Below are positions 1-6,164 of a DNA stretch of 16,641 nucleotides, piece by piece. How positions within the stretch are numbered: the stretch's first letter is position 1; every line of letters begins with the position of its first letter. The stretch is from Candidatus Pacearchaeota archaeon UBA92 (GTDB taxonomy: Archaea; Nanobdellota; Nanobdellia; Pacearchaeales; GW2011-AR1): assembly GCA_002497285.1 (NCBI GenBank), contig DANJ01000004.1, positions 1-16,641 of the forward strand. Reading direction: 5' to 3'. The translations under genes were made by a program, and so were the position numbers. Below the pieces are notes generated by a model. The model ran no database searches and was not told the origin of the DNA. It saw only the letters and a program-made list of their open reading frames with translations.

Positions 1-48
1 TTTTAATTTTTGAGATTTATTTAATTCCGGACAAAGCCGTTGGGAAGA

Positions 49-56
49 TTTATAAA
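49..56 (+). promoter_or_regulatory. TATA box for the small zinc protein gene
   Basis: TTTATAAA lies 24-31 bases upstream of the ATG at 80. That is the usual archaeal TATA-to-start distance, so the transcript should begin at or next to the ATG and be essentially leaderless. This also argues against the GTG at 65 as the start. Confidence 0.7.
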
Positions 57-79
57 CTTTATTTGTGAGAAGTAGAAAC

Positions 80-265
80 ATGGCAAAGAGGTGTGTTTAT
101 TGTTCTAAAGAAATTGATACTGAAAGTGTGGTAGATGTTTGTGAATCATGTGGAGAAGGTGTGTGGGGCGAAAAAATGTTTGGAGCTATAAAAGAAAATA
201 TGGAGGGTGCGAGGAAAAAAGGGGACCTTCATCAGGGAAGTGTTACTGAAGGTATGCCTTTCTGA
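80..265 (+). CDS. Small double-CxxC zinc-binding protein
   Basis: This 61-residue protein has two CxxC pairs (C5/C8 and C21/C24) spaced like a compact zinc ribbon, followed by an Asp/Glu/Lys-rich helical tail. I chose the ATG at 80 over the upstream GTG at 65 because the TATA box at 49-56 places the transcript start at about 79. It resembles small conserved archaeal zinc-finger proteins of unknown role that occur near translation genes, but I cannot name a characterised family. It has its own promoter and stands 41 bases before the eL21 gene. A nucleic-acid or ribosome-associated role is only an inference from the zinc ribbon and the neighbours. Confidence 0.8.
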   Translation: MAKRCVYCSKEIDTESVVDVCESCGEGVWGEKMFGAIKENMEGARKKGDLHQGSVTEGMPF

Positions 266-276
266 GTTCTGGAAAG

Positions 277-286
277 CTTTTTAAAC
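277..286 (+). promoter_or_regulatory. TATA box for the eL21-rpoF operon
   Basis: CTTTTTAAAC ends 21 bases before the ATG at 307, giving a predicted transcript start at the ATG. This is probably the main promoter of the following ribosomal protein and RNA polymerase gene run. Confidence 0.6.
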
Positions 287-306
287 TGCTATTTTTAGGT
301 AGTATT

Positions 307-567
307 ATGTTAAAACATAAAAGAATAAGGGAGAAGGGAAAAATTCCGTTCACTAAATTTTTTCAGAAGTTTAATGATGGAGATTATGTAGCAATAGCAA
401 GAGAACTTAATCAGAATGCAGGATTCCCTAGACGAATACAAGGAAGGACTGGAGTAGTTGTATGTAAGAGAGGTAGAGCATATGTTGTTGAAATAAAAGA
501 TTTTAATTTGCCTAAACAATATGTTATTAAGCCTGTTCACCTTAAAAAAATAGAGGGAAGTAAATGA
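307..567 (+). CDS. rpl21e: Ribosomal protein eL21
   Basis: This 86-residue protein matches the archaeal/eukaryotic large-subunit protein L21e. It is short and basic, with the central motif GFPRRIQGRTGVV and a KRGRAYVVEI strand, both typical of its SH3-like barrel. eL21 binds 23S rRNA and 5S-associated regions of the large subunit. It heads the operon, and its stop codon overlaps the rpoF start by 4 bases (ATGA). The order eL21-rpoF-DUF655 is a conserved archaeal arrangement. Length is slightly below the roughly 95-100 residues usual in other archaea, consistent with a compact genome. Confidence 0.95.
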   Translation: MLKHKRIREKGKIPFTKFFQKFNDGDYVAIARELNQNAGFPRRIQGRTGVVVCKRGRAYVVEIKDFNLPKQYVIKPVHLKKIEGSK

Positions 568-866
568 AAGTCTTGGAAATGAATCCGTTGGGCCTTGCAC
601 AAGTCAAAGAGCTAGTGGGAGATTTAGAAGAGAAAAAAAACTTAGAGACTTACTTAAAGAAATTTTGCAAAATTAAGAAAGAAAAGGCTGAAGCGCTTAT
701 GGAAGAATTGAATGCCCTTGACAATGCTAAAATAAAAGAAGAGTTTGTTGTGAAAATAATTGACTTTCTTCCAAAAGATTTAGAAGAATTAAATAAGATA
801 TTCAAAGAAGTTTCTTTGGATGAAAAGGAGGCAAATGACATCCTTGAAATTATCAAGAAGTATTAA
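564..866 (+). CDS. rpoF: RNA polymerase subunit F (Rpb4 homologue)
   Basis: This 100-residue, charged, all-helical protein lies between eL21 and DUF655, the standard place for archaeal RpoF. RpoF pairs with RpoE (Rpb7) to form the polymerase stalk, which helps open the promoter and binds the emerging RNA. The C-terminal two-thirds (about residues 30-100) shows the HRDC-like helical pattern of the family, ending EANDILEIIKKY. It starts inside the last codons of eL21 with a 4-base ATGA overlap, suggesting translational coupling. The match rests on gene order plus the helical pattern, since this family has low sequence identity. Confidence 0.88.
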   Translation: MKVLEMNPLGLAQVKELVGDLEEKKNLETYLKKFCKIKKEKAEALMEELNALDNAKIKEEFVVKIIDFLPKDLEELNKIFKEVSLDEKEANDILEIIKKY

Positions 867-868
867 AC

Positions 869-1408
869 ATGACAAAACAAAAAGACGATTATGCTATTGT
901 ATTAGATTATCTTCCTTATGGTTATCCAATGGAAGGAAAAATGAATCCTTTAGTCCAGGCTATAGGTGAAGAACACTTTTCCCTTCTACAGTTAATCCCT
1001 AGTAGGGGAGTCACATTTACACTTGATGAAAAGGTTTATATAGGTCCAGAAAAAAGAAATAAGATATACTATATACAAGGTAGACTTCCTCAAGAGAAGC
1101 TTACAGAGACTGCGAAGATCCAACTACAGAAGTTCATCGAACGTGTTGTTGTGGAGCATGAAAAAAAATTCATAGACTTTTTTAATTCTGCTCAGGCAAT
1201 TAACACGAGATCGCATCAAATTGAACTTCTGCCAGGACTTGGAAAAAAGCATACCAAAGAAATTTTGACCGAAAGGGCAAAAAAGCCTTTCGAATCTTTC
1301 GAGGATTTGAAAGAAAGAGTTAAGGGACTTCCGGACCCAAAAAAGACGGTTGAGAAAAGAATTTGGGAAGAACTGATTGAAAACCCAAGACAAACAATAT
1401 TTACATAA
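869..1408 (+). CDS. DUF655 family protein with helix-hairpin-helix region
   Basis: This 179-residue protein matches the archaeal DUF655 family. The N-terminal part (about 1-70) has an S1/OB-like beta pattern beginning DYAIVLDYLPYG. The C-terminal part (about 110-170) holds a helix-hairpin-helix motif around IELLPGLGKKHTKEIL, a non-sequence-specific nucleic-acid-binding element. The gene starts 2 bases after rpoF stops, and the conserved eL21-rpoF-DUF655 order suggests a transcription or translation role. No function is established that I can cite. It ends one base before the uS13 ATG. Confidence 0.88.
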   Translation: MTKQKDDYAIVLDYLPYGYPMEGKMNPLVQAIGEEHFSLLQLIPSRGVTFTLDEKVYIGPEKRNKIYYIQGRLPQEKLTETAKIQLQKFIERVVVEHEKKFIDFFNSAQAINTRSHQIELLPGLGKKHTKEILTERAKKPFESFEDLKERVKGLPDPKKTVEKRIWEELIENPRQTIFT

Positions 1409-1409
1409 A

Positions 1410-1886
1410 ATGGCAGAAGACAAAAGAAAACATGAAGATAGAGAAGAAGTACTTGTTAGAATTGTAAGCAAGGACATTCCTGGAAGTAAGAATGTTTATA
1501 CTGGGCTTACAAGAATAAAGGGTGTTTCTTGGAGCATTTCAAATTATATTTGCACAAAACTTAAAATCGATAGGCTAAAGAAAATCAGAGATTTGAGTCA
1601 AGAAGAGCTAAAAAAGATAGAAGAAGAGCTAAAAAATCCAAAATTTTACGTATTTCTTAGAAATAGACAAAGAGACTTTGACACTGGTAAAGATGAACAT
1701 CTTCTTGGAGTTGATCTTGACTTAAAGAAAGAATTTGATATAAAGAGGCTAAAGAAAATAAAGAGCTATAGAGGATTAAGGCACTCTCTTGGACAGCCTA
1801 CAAGAGGACAAAGCACAAGGAGTCACTTTAGAACAACTGGTGTTGCAGTAGGCGTTAAAAAATCAAAAACGGGTAAGAAAAGCTAA
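1410..1886 (+). CDS. rps13: Ribosomal protein uS13
   Basis: This 158-residue archaeal-type S13 sits in the head of the small subunit and contacts helix 42 of 16S rRNA and the P-site tRNA. The sequence shows the helix-two-turn-helix region (LTRIKGVSWSISNYIC), the IKSYRGLRHSLGQPTRGQSTR segment typical of archaeal S13, and a basic C-terminal tail. An upstream ATG at 1377 is in frame but would overlap the DUF655 coding region. I prefer the ATG at 1410, one base after that stop codon, because family members start near this point. It leads the uS13-uS4-uS11-rpoD set conserved in archaea. Confidence 0.95.
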   Translation: MAEDKRKHEDREEVLVRIVSKDIPGSKNVYTGLTRIKGVSWSISNYICTKLKIDRLKKIRDLSQEELKKIEEELKNPKFYVFLRNRQRDFDTGKDEHLLGVDLDLKKEFDIKRLKKIKSYRGLRHSLGQPTRGQSTRSHFRTTGVAVGVKKSKTGKKS

Positions 1887-1888
1887 AA

Positions 1889-2395
1889 ATGAAAAGAAAA
1901 CATAAAAGATATGACAGACCCAAAAAAGCTTATGATAGCGTCAGAATTAAGTCTGAAGATAAATTAGTTATAAAATATGGATTGAAAAATAAGAAAGAGA
2001 TTTGGAAGGCGGAAGCGAGGGTAAAATATTTTAGAAATAGAGCAAAGGGTCTGATTACTGCACAAAAAGATATTCAGAAAACTTTCTTCGATAAATTAAA
2101 TGAGATTGGCTTAGGCGTTAATTCTATTTCAGATGTTCTTGCACTTGGTAAAGAAGACATATTGAAAAGAAGATTGGCCACAGTTGTATTTTCCAGAGGT
2201 TTGGCAACAACACCGAAACAGGCCAGACAAATGATAGTCCATAAAAAGATTTGGATAAATAAAATGGCAGTTAATATTCCCAGTTATCTTGTCAAGGTAA
2301 GTGAAGAAAAGAATATTGAATTAAAGGTGAAGAGAAAGGTGAAGAAAGAAAAACCAAAAGATGAGAATGTTGAGGATGGGGTAAGCAATGAGTGA
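1889..2395 (+). CDS. rps4: Ribosomal protein uS4
   Basis: This 168-residue uS4 is a primary 16S rRNA-binding protein that starts 30S body assembly. The central S4 RNA-binding domain is visible from about residue 98 (ILKRRLATVVFSRGLATTPKQARQMIVHKKIWIN), with the expected R/K-rich recognition helix. The C-terminal 25 residues are Lys/Glu-rich and low complexity. The gene begins 2 bases after the uS13 stop codon and overlaps uS11 by 8 bases. Confidence 0.95.
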   Translation: MKRKHKRYDRPKKAYDSVRIKSEDKLVIKYGLKNKKEIWKAEARVKYFRNRAKGLITAQKDIQKTFFDKLNEIGLGVNSISDVLALGKEDILKRRLATVVFSRGLATTPKQARQMIVHKKIWINKMAVNIPSYLVKVSEEKNIELKVKRKVKKEKPKDENVEDGVSNE

Positions 2396-2846
2396 GAAAG
2401 TTGAAGGTGTAGAGAAGATGAATGAAACTAGTCTTGAAAAGGAAGAACCGATTATGAAGAAAGAAAAAAGTAAAGAAGAAAATATTGGAATAGTTTACAT
2501 TTTTAGTTCTTATAATAATACAATCGTTCATATAACTGATCTCGCTGGAAATACGATTTCAAGAGTTTCTGGAGGAATGATTACCAAACACAGTAGATTG
2601 AAAGCTAACCCTACTACAGCTATGTTTGTAGCGAAAAAAGCTGCTGAAAGAGCAAAGGATGTAGGAATAACTGGATTATACATTAGAGTTAAATCCCAAA
2701 CAGGAAACCCTGGCCTTGGGCCTGGGGGTCATGAAGCTGTAAAAACGCTTGGAAAAGATTTCAAAATTGTGAGTGTTGTTGATACTACTAAAATTCCTCG
2801 TGGTGGACCAAAGAAAAAAGGAGGAAAGAGAGGGAGAAGAGTTTAA
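2388..2846 (+). CDS. rps11: Ribosomal protein uS11
   Basis: This 152-residue uS11 is a platform protein of the small subunit near the E site and the mRNA exit. Core motifs are clear: IVYIFSSYNNTIVHITDLAG, then GGMITKHSR, the TAMFVAKKAAERAKDVGI helix, and the C-terminal GPGGHEAVKTLG and PRGGPKKKGGKRGRR. From the ATG at 2388 the protein has about 30 extra N-terminal residues rich in Glu and Lys before the core. In-frame ATGs at 2418 and 2454 would give shorter, more typical forms. I keep 2388 because it overlaps the uS4 stop codon (ATGAGTGA) and would be coupled to it. The start is the uncertain part. Confidence 0.93.
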   Translation: MSEKVEGVEKMNETSLEKEEPIMKKEKSKEENIGIVYIFSSYNNTIVHITDLAGNTISRVSGGMITKHSRLKANPTTAMFVAKKAAERAKDVGITGLYIRVKSQTGNPGLGPGGHEAVKTLGKDFKIVSVVDTTKIPRGGPKKKGGKRGRRV

Positions 2847-2849
2847 AAG
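2842..2849 (+). promoter_or_regulatory. Possible internal TATA box for rpoD
   Basis: TTTAAAAG overlaps the uS11 stop codon and lies 22-29 bases before the rpoD ATG at 2871, matching the spacing of the other TATA boxes in this window. It would allow rpoD to be transcribed separately from the upstream ribosomal genes. Confidence 0.4.
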
Positions 2850-2870
2850 GGAATATTTCATAAAATAAAC

Positions 2871-3569
2871 ATGGAAATAATAGAAAAGACGCCTGAAAAT
2901 TTCATTTTTAGAATGGAAGCTAATTATAGCTTAGCAAATGCTATAAGAAGAAGCGTCGATGAAGTACCTGTTCTTGCCGTTGATGAAGTTGAAATATACA
3001 AAAATGATTCTGCCTTGTATGATGAATTCTTGGCTCATCGAATCGGACTGGTTCCATTAAAAACTGAAAAGAAAATGAATAATAAAACTGCTGTTGATTT
3101 GAAACTTACTAAGAAGGGACCTTGTTGGGTTTATTCCGGAGATTTTAAGGGCTCTCCGAAACTTGTTTATGACACAATTCCTCTGACTCTCTTGGAAGAA
3201 GGACAAGAAATTGAATTGGTGGCTACTGCAAAATTAGGAAAGGGAATAAATCATGCAAAACATTCTCCAGGGTTTATTTATTATAAGGATTTATTTGAAG
3301 TTAAATCCTCAAAACCTGAAGTTGAAAAAATAATAAAAGAATCTAAGGGTTTGATTAAACCTGAAAAAAGGGGAAGTTCCTGGATATGTGATTTGAGAGA
3401 AACAGAAGTTGATGAAATAACAAAACTTGATAAAGAAGCTATAAAGAATTCGGGGGAAATTATTGTTTTCGTAGAATCGTGGGGGCAAATTGATGCAAAG
3501 GATATTTTAATCGGAGCCATTTTGGCTTTGGGAGAGAATTTGACTGAATTTGAGAATGCAGTAAAGTAA
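2871..3569 (+). CDS. rpoD: RNA polymerase subunit D (Rpb3 homologue)
   Basis: This 232-residue protein is the archaeal RpoD, which dimerises with RpoL to form the alpha-like platform for RNA polymerase assembly. The N-terminus shows the dimerisation signature FRMEANYSLANAIRRSVDEVPVLAVDEVE, followed by DEFLAHRIGLVPLKT, both hallmarks of the family. The middle domain (about 155-195) contains only two widely separated Cys residues (C84 and C168). It therefore lacks the Cys cluster that binds an Fe-S centre in some archaeal homologues. It follows uS11 by 24 bases. Its TAA is immediately followed by the first base of a tRNA. Confidence 0.95.
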   Translation: MEIIEKTPENFIFRMEANYSLANAIRRSVDEVPVLAVDEVEIYKNDSALYDEFLAHRIGLVPLKTEKKMNNKTAVDLKLTKKGPCWVYSGDFKGSPKLVYDTIPLTLLEEGQEIELVATAKLGKGINHAKHSPGFIYYKDLFEVKSSKPEVEKIIKESKGLIKPEKRGSSWICDLRETEVDEITKLDKEAIKNSGEIIVFVESWGQIDAKDILIGAILALGENLTEFENAVK

Positions 3570-3653
3570 GCGGGGATGCCGGAGCGGTCAAACGGACTGC
3601 GTTAAGGTCGCAGTGGCTTAGTGCCTGCGAAGGTTCGAATCCTTCTTCCCGCA
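3570..3653 (+). tRNA. tRNA-Leu with apparent anticodon AAG
   Basis: An 84-base type II tRNA folds cleanly. The acceptor is GCGGGGA with TTCCCGC (one G-T pair), the D stem is CCG/CGG, and the anticodon stem is CTGCG/CGCAG around the loop TTAAGGT. A 15-base variable arm contains a GGC/GCC stem, and the T arm is GAAGG-TTCGAAT-CCTTC. The discriminator is A73, CCA is not encoded, and no intron is seen. The long variable arm and A73 identify Leu. The loop puts A34-A35-G36 as anticodon, reading CUU, whereas archaea normally use GAG. It lies directly between rpoD and eL18. A tRNA-Leu beside eL18-uL13-uS9 is also known from Haloarcula. Confidence 0.93.
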
Positions 3654-3662
3654 TGGATAAAA

Positions 3663-4031
3663 ATGATAAGCAAAACAAAAATTAAGGAAAGGGCAAGGAG
3701 AAAAAATAATCCTAAAATAGTTGAAACTGTGAGGGCTGCCCATAAAAATCCTAAATGGGCGAATTTGGCTAGAATTTTATCAGGTAGTAGAAAAAATTAT
3801 TCTAGCGTGAATTTGAATGAAATAGATAAAGAAACAAGAGAAGGCGATACTGTGATTATTGTGGGAAAGGTTTTAGGAAATGGAAAAATTAGCAAAAGGG
3901 TTAGAATTTGTGCAGTTGGTTTTTCAAAGGAAGCCAAAGAAAAAATAAAAAATGTCAAGGGTGAAGCAGTGAGTATTTTAGAAGAAATAAATATAAATAA
4001 TAAAGCGGAAGGAGTTAAAATAATAAAATGA
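3663..4031 (+). CDS. rpl18e: Ribosomal protein eL18
   Basis: This 122-residue archaeal L18e is a large-subunit protein of the uL15/eL18 fold. The segment NPKWANLARILSGSRKNYSSVNLNEI and the GKVLGNGKISKRVRICAVGFSKEAKEKI region are typical. I use the ATG at 3663, because a longer in-frame start at 3621 would lie inside the tRNA. The start is 9 bases after the tRNA end, so tRNA 3-prime processing would leave an almost leaderless mRNA. It overlaps uL13 by 4 bases (ATGA) and belongs to the conserved eL18-uL13-uS9 set. Confidence 0.94.
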   Translation: MISKTKIKERARRKNNPKIVETVRAAHKNPKWANLARILSGSRKNYSSVNLNEIDKETREGDTVIIVGKVLGNGKISKRVRICAVGFSKEAKEKIKNVKGEAVSILEEININNKAEGVKIIK

Positions 4032-4429
4032 ATGAAGTGATTATAGATGCAACAAATGCGACGCTTGGAAGATTAGCAAGCTACGTTGCAAAACAAGCAT
4101 TGTTGGGGAAAAAAATGGTTATTGTTAATTGCGATAGTGTTGTTATTGTGGGAAATTCAAGATCTATAATAAAAGAATATCAGTTTATGAGAAAACTTGG
4201 AGGTTCGAGTTTGGCGGGTCCATTTTTTCCTAAACATCCAGAAAGAATTGTTAAAAGGACAATTAGAGGAATGTTGTCCCATCGACAGATGAGAGGAAAA
4301 GATGCGCTCAGAAGAGTAATGTGTTATAATGATACTCCTGAAGAATATAAAGACTCAAAAAAAATTCTTGCAGGCAAGGAAAAAAAGAGAAAAACAATTA
4401 AATTGAAAGATTTGAGTAAAGAGATTTAA
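4028..4429 (+). CDS. rpl13: Ribosomal protein uL13
   Basis: This 133-residue uL13 is an early-assembling large-subunit protein. The motifs are DATNATLGRLASYVAKQALLG at the start, VIVNCDSVVIVGN, and IRGMLSHRQMRGKDALRRVMCY in the middle. The length is typical of archaeal forms. It begins within the last codon of eL18 (ATGA) and its TAA shares one base with the uS9 start codon. Both junctions point to translational coupling along the operon. Confidence 0.95.
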   Translation: MNEVIIDATNATLGRLASYVAKQALLGKKMVIVNCDSVVIVGNSRSIIKEYQFMRKLGGSSLAGPFFPKHPERIVKRTIRGMLSHRQMRGKDALRRVMCYNDTPEEYKDSKKILAGKEKKRKTIKLKDLSKEI

Positions 4430-4830
4430 TGAAAATAATGATTGTATCTGGAAAGAGAAAAATGGCAGTTGCCAAGGCAAGGATAAGAGAAGGGACTGGA
4501 AAAGTAAGTTATAATGGTGTACCTCATAGCGACTTAAGGTTATTTCATAGACTCGCACTGTCAGAACCGATGGAAATATGTAAAAAAGTTTTAGGAAAAT
4601 TTGATTTTGATTTGGATGTTCATGTTAAAGGGGGAGGTACTGAAGGACAAATCCAAGCTGCAAGACTAGCTATTGCCAAGGCCCTTGTCAAGTTTACTGA
4701 ATCCCCCGAATTAAGAAAAGCGATAGTTGCATATGATAGAAACATGCTTATTGCAGATACCCGAAGAAAGGAAGCCTACAAACCTGGAGATTCTAAAGCA
4801 AGAGCAATGAGACAGAGTTCCAAGAGATAA
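4429..4830 (+). CDS. rps9: Ribosomal protein uS9
   Basis: This 133-residue uS9 is a small-subunit head protein whose C-terminal tail reaches the P-site tRNA. It shows SGKRKMAVAKARIREGTGKVSYNG, the GGGTEGQIQAARLAIAKALV helix and the conserved terminal SKR. The ATG at 4429 overlaps the uL13 stop codon by one base. An ATG at 4438 would remove only three residues and is an equally plausible start. In many archaea rpoN and rpoK come next. Here the gene ends directly against the xerA stop codon on the other strand. Confidence 0.95.
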   Translation: MKIMIVSGKRKMAVAKARIREGTGKVSYNGVPHSDLRLFHRLALSEPMEICKKVLGKFDFDLDVHVKGGGTEGQIQAARLAIAKALVKFTESPELRKAIVAYDRNMLIADTRRKEAYKPGDSKARAMRQSSKR

Positions 4831-5637
4831 TTATATAGAATCAAGGGGATTTTTTATTTTCTTAATTTGTTCTGAAGAAATATGTGTATATAATTGAGTT
4901 GTGTTCAACGAAGCGTGGCCCAATAATGTTTGGATCATTCTTATGTCTGTACCTTCTTCAAGGAGATGGGTTGCAAAACTGTGCCTCAATGTATGGGGAG
5001 TTACTTTTTTATTTATGCCCGCTTTAACTCTTAAATTTTTTACAATCTTTTGTATATTCCTTGTTGTTAATGGTTTGTCTTTAGAAAAAACATATTGATG
5101 TTCTTTTTTCTTTTTTAGATAATCTCCTAAATCTTTTGCTAAATTTTCCGAAATTATGAACATCCTATCCTTTGAACCCTTTCCCTTTTTTACTTTCCCA
5201 GTATTTTCATCAAAATTTATCTCAGTAGGTTTTAGATTAACTAACTCTGAAACTCTAAGCCCTGAAGAATACAATAGTGAAATAAGAAGTCTTGACTTTT
5301 TTGTTTCTGCAGAATCTATTAATCTTTTCACTTCCTCTTTTGTGAGGACTTCGGGGAGTTGCATTTCTTTTTTCGGCACTTTTATTTTACCAACTTCCTT
5401 TCCGAGAATTTCGGTGAAAAAAAACTTTATTGCAGCCGCGGCAAGCATGATTGTATTTCTAGACTTTGTATCGAACATTGAAGCAAGATATATCCTTACG
5501 TCTTCTTCTGTTAATTCTTCTGCCTCTTTTCCTGCGCTTTTTAAAAATTTATTGACAAAAAAAGAATAGTTTCTTATAGTTAAAATAGAAAATCCTCTTA
5601 GTTTTAATTCGGTCTGGAGTCTAGTTAGTGCTTCCAT
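4831..5637 (-). CDS. xerA: Archaeal tyrosine recombinase XerA
   Basis: This 268-residue tyrosine recombinase has all catalytic residues: R128 (SSGLRVSEL), K153 (KGKGSKDR), H215 and R218 (PHTLRHSFATH), H241 (LLGHASL) and nucleophile Y250 (TQLYTH). The N-terminal SAM-like core-binding domain spans about 1-85. Size and architecture match the chromosomal XerA of archaea, which resolves chromosome dimers at a dif site, rather than a larger phage or element integrase. No flanking att repeats or element genes are visible, and I saw no convincing dif site. It converges on uS9 with no bases between stop codons. A short leader with GAGGA lies just before the ATG. Confidence 0.9.
   Translation of the reverse strand: MEALTRLQTELKLRGFSILTIRNYSFFVNKFLKSAGKEAEELTEEDVRIYLASMFDTKSRNTIMLAAAAIKFFFTEILGKEVGKIKVPKKEMQLPEVLTKEEVKRLIDSAETKKSRLLISLLYSSGLRVSELVNLKPTEINFDENTGKVKKGKGSKDRMFIISENLAKDLGDYLKKKKEHQYVFSKDKPLTTRNIQKIVKNLRVKAGINKKVTPHTLRHSFATHLLEEGTDIRMIQTLLGHASLNTTQLYTHISSEQIKKIKNPLDSI
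4850..4861 (+). terminator. T-rich candidate terminator after uS9
   Basis: The plus strand carries T6-A-T4 starting 20 bases after the uS9 stop codon, inside the 3-prime end of the opposing xerA gene. Archaeal RNA polymerase can terminate at such T tracts, so this is the best candidate for ending the long ribosomal protein transcript. Confidence 0.4.
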
Positions 5638-5671
5638 TGTCCTCTTTTCTAATTCAATTAAAACGAACCTC

Positions 5672-5679
5672 TATTTAAG
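5672..5679 (-). promoter_or_regulatory. TATA box for xerA
   Basis: On the minus strand the motif is CTTAAATA, 35-42 bases upstream of the xerA ATG. The predicted transcript would start about 10-12 bases before the ATG, leaving room for the GAGGA next to the start. Confidence 0.5.
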
Positions 5680-5714
5680 TCTTTATTTAGTGATTTAAGC
5701 AGATTTTTAGAGAG

Positions 5715-6164
5715 TTAGCAAGGTCTTATTGTTGTTTTTTCTAATGTGCATCCATCTACTGACAGAACTACGGATTCGGGGTTTTTTATTTTTAGTTCTT
5801 CAAGATAGTAATTTTTTGTTTCTCCAGGGGATAGAAGATTGCAACCACCGCAAGTGTTGCCACAAATTAATTCTTCACTTGAACCCTCTCCAAGAATTTT
5901 AAAATCTGCGCGAGAGATTGAATCTTCATTTATATTTCTTTTAATAGTTAATTCGATTCGATTTAATTCTTTATCATAGCAGGCATATTTTACAGATAAT
6001 GTATTCGAAATTGTATGTGTTGTACAATCTATCCCTGGAGAAAGCTGAGAAATAGAAGACCTCACTGTGGCGAAGACTATTGCAGCTGCAGAAACTGTGA
6101 GCATTATTATCATGACTACAGAAATCACTTCAGATATTCCTTTTTTGTTTTTTATAAATGACAT
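5715..6164 (-). CDS. Cys-rich type IV pilin-like protein
   Basis: This 149-residue protein has a class III (prepilin) signal. A short basic leader ends KNKKG at residue 9, followed by ISEVISVVMIIMLTVSAAAI, a hydrophobic helix of about 24 residues. Cleavage by an archaeal prepilin peptidase would fall after G9. The hydrophobic helix would pack in a pilus core or anchor a pseudopilin in the membrane. The rest is a beta-rich external domain with seven Cys (47, 62, 101, 105, 108, 139, 149), suggesting disulphides or metal binding, which is unusual for archaeal pilins. Its ATG overlaps the 3-prime end of the upstream protease gene by 13 bases, so the two are co-transcribed. Confidence 0.8.
   Translation of the reverse strand: MSFIKNKKGISEVISVVMIIMLTVSAAAIVFATVRSSISQLSPGIDCTTHTISNTLSVKYACYDKELNRIELTIKRNINEDSISRADFKILGEGSSEELICGNTCGGCNLLSPGETKNYYLEELKIKNPESVVLSVDGCTLEKTTIRPC

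Noticed and set aside
3460..3678. Minus-strand 72-codon frame across the tRNA
   Set aside because: It reads antisense through the tRNA and the rpoD end. The translated tRNA-like peptide is a common false gene.
3653..3685. ATG at 3653 giving a 10-residue ORF overlapping the eL18 start
   Set aside because: Its A is the tRNA discriminator base, so tRNA processing would destroy the start codon; the ORF is short and has no support.
4831..5720. Integrated mobile element suggested by the tyrosine recombinase
   Set aside because: No att repeats, element genes or tRNA-end duplication are visible, and the protein fits housekeeping XerA.
5638..5720. dif site next to xerA
   Set aside because: I looked for two inverted 11-base arms around a short spacer and saw no convincing match.
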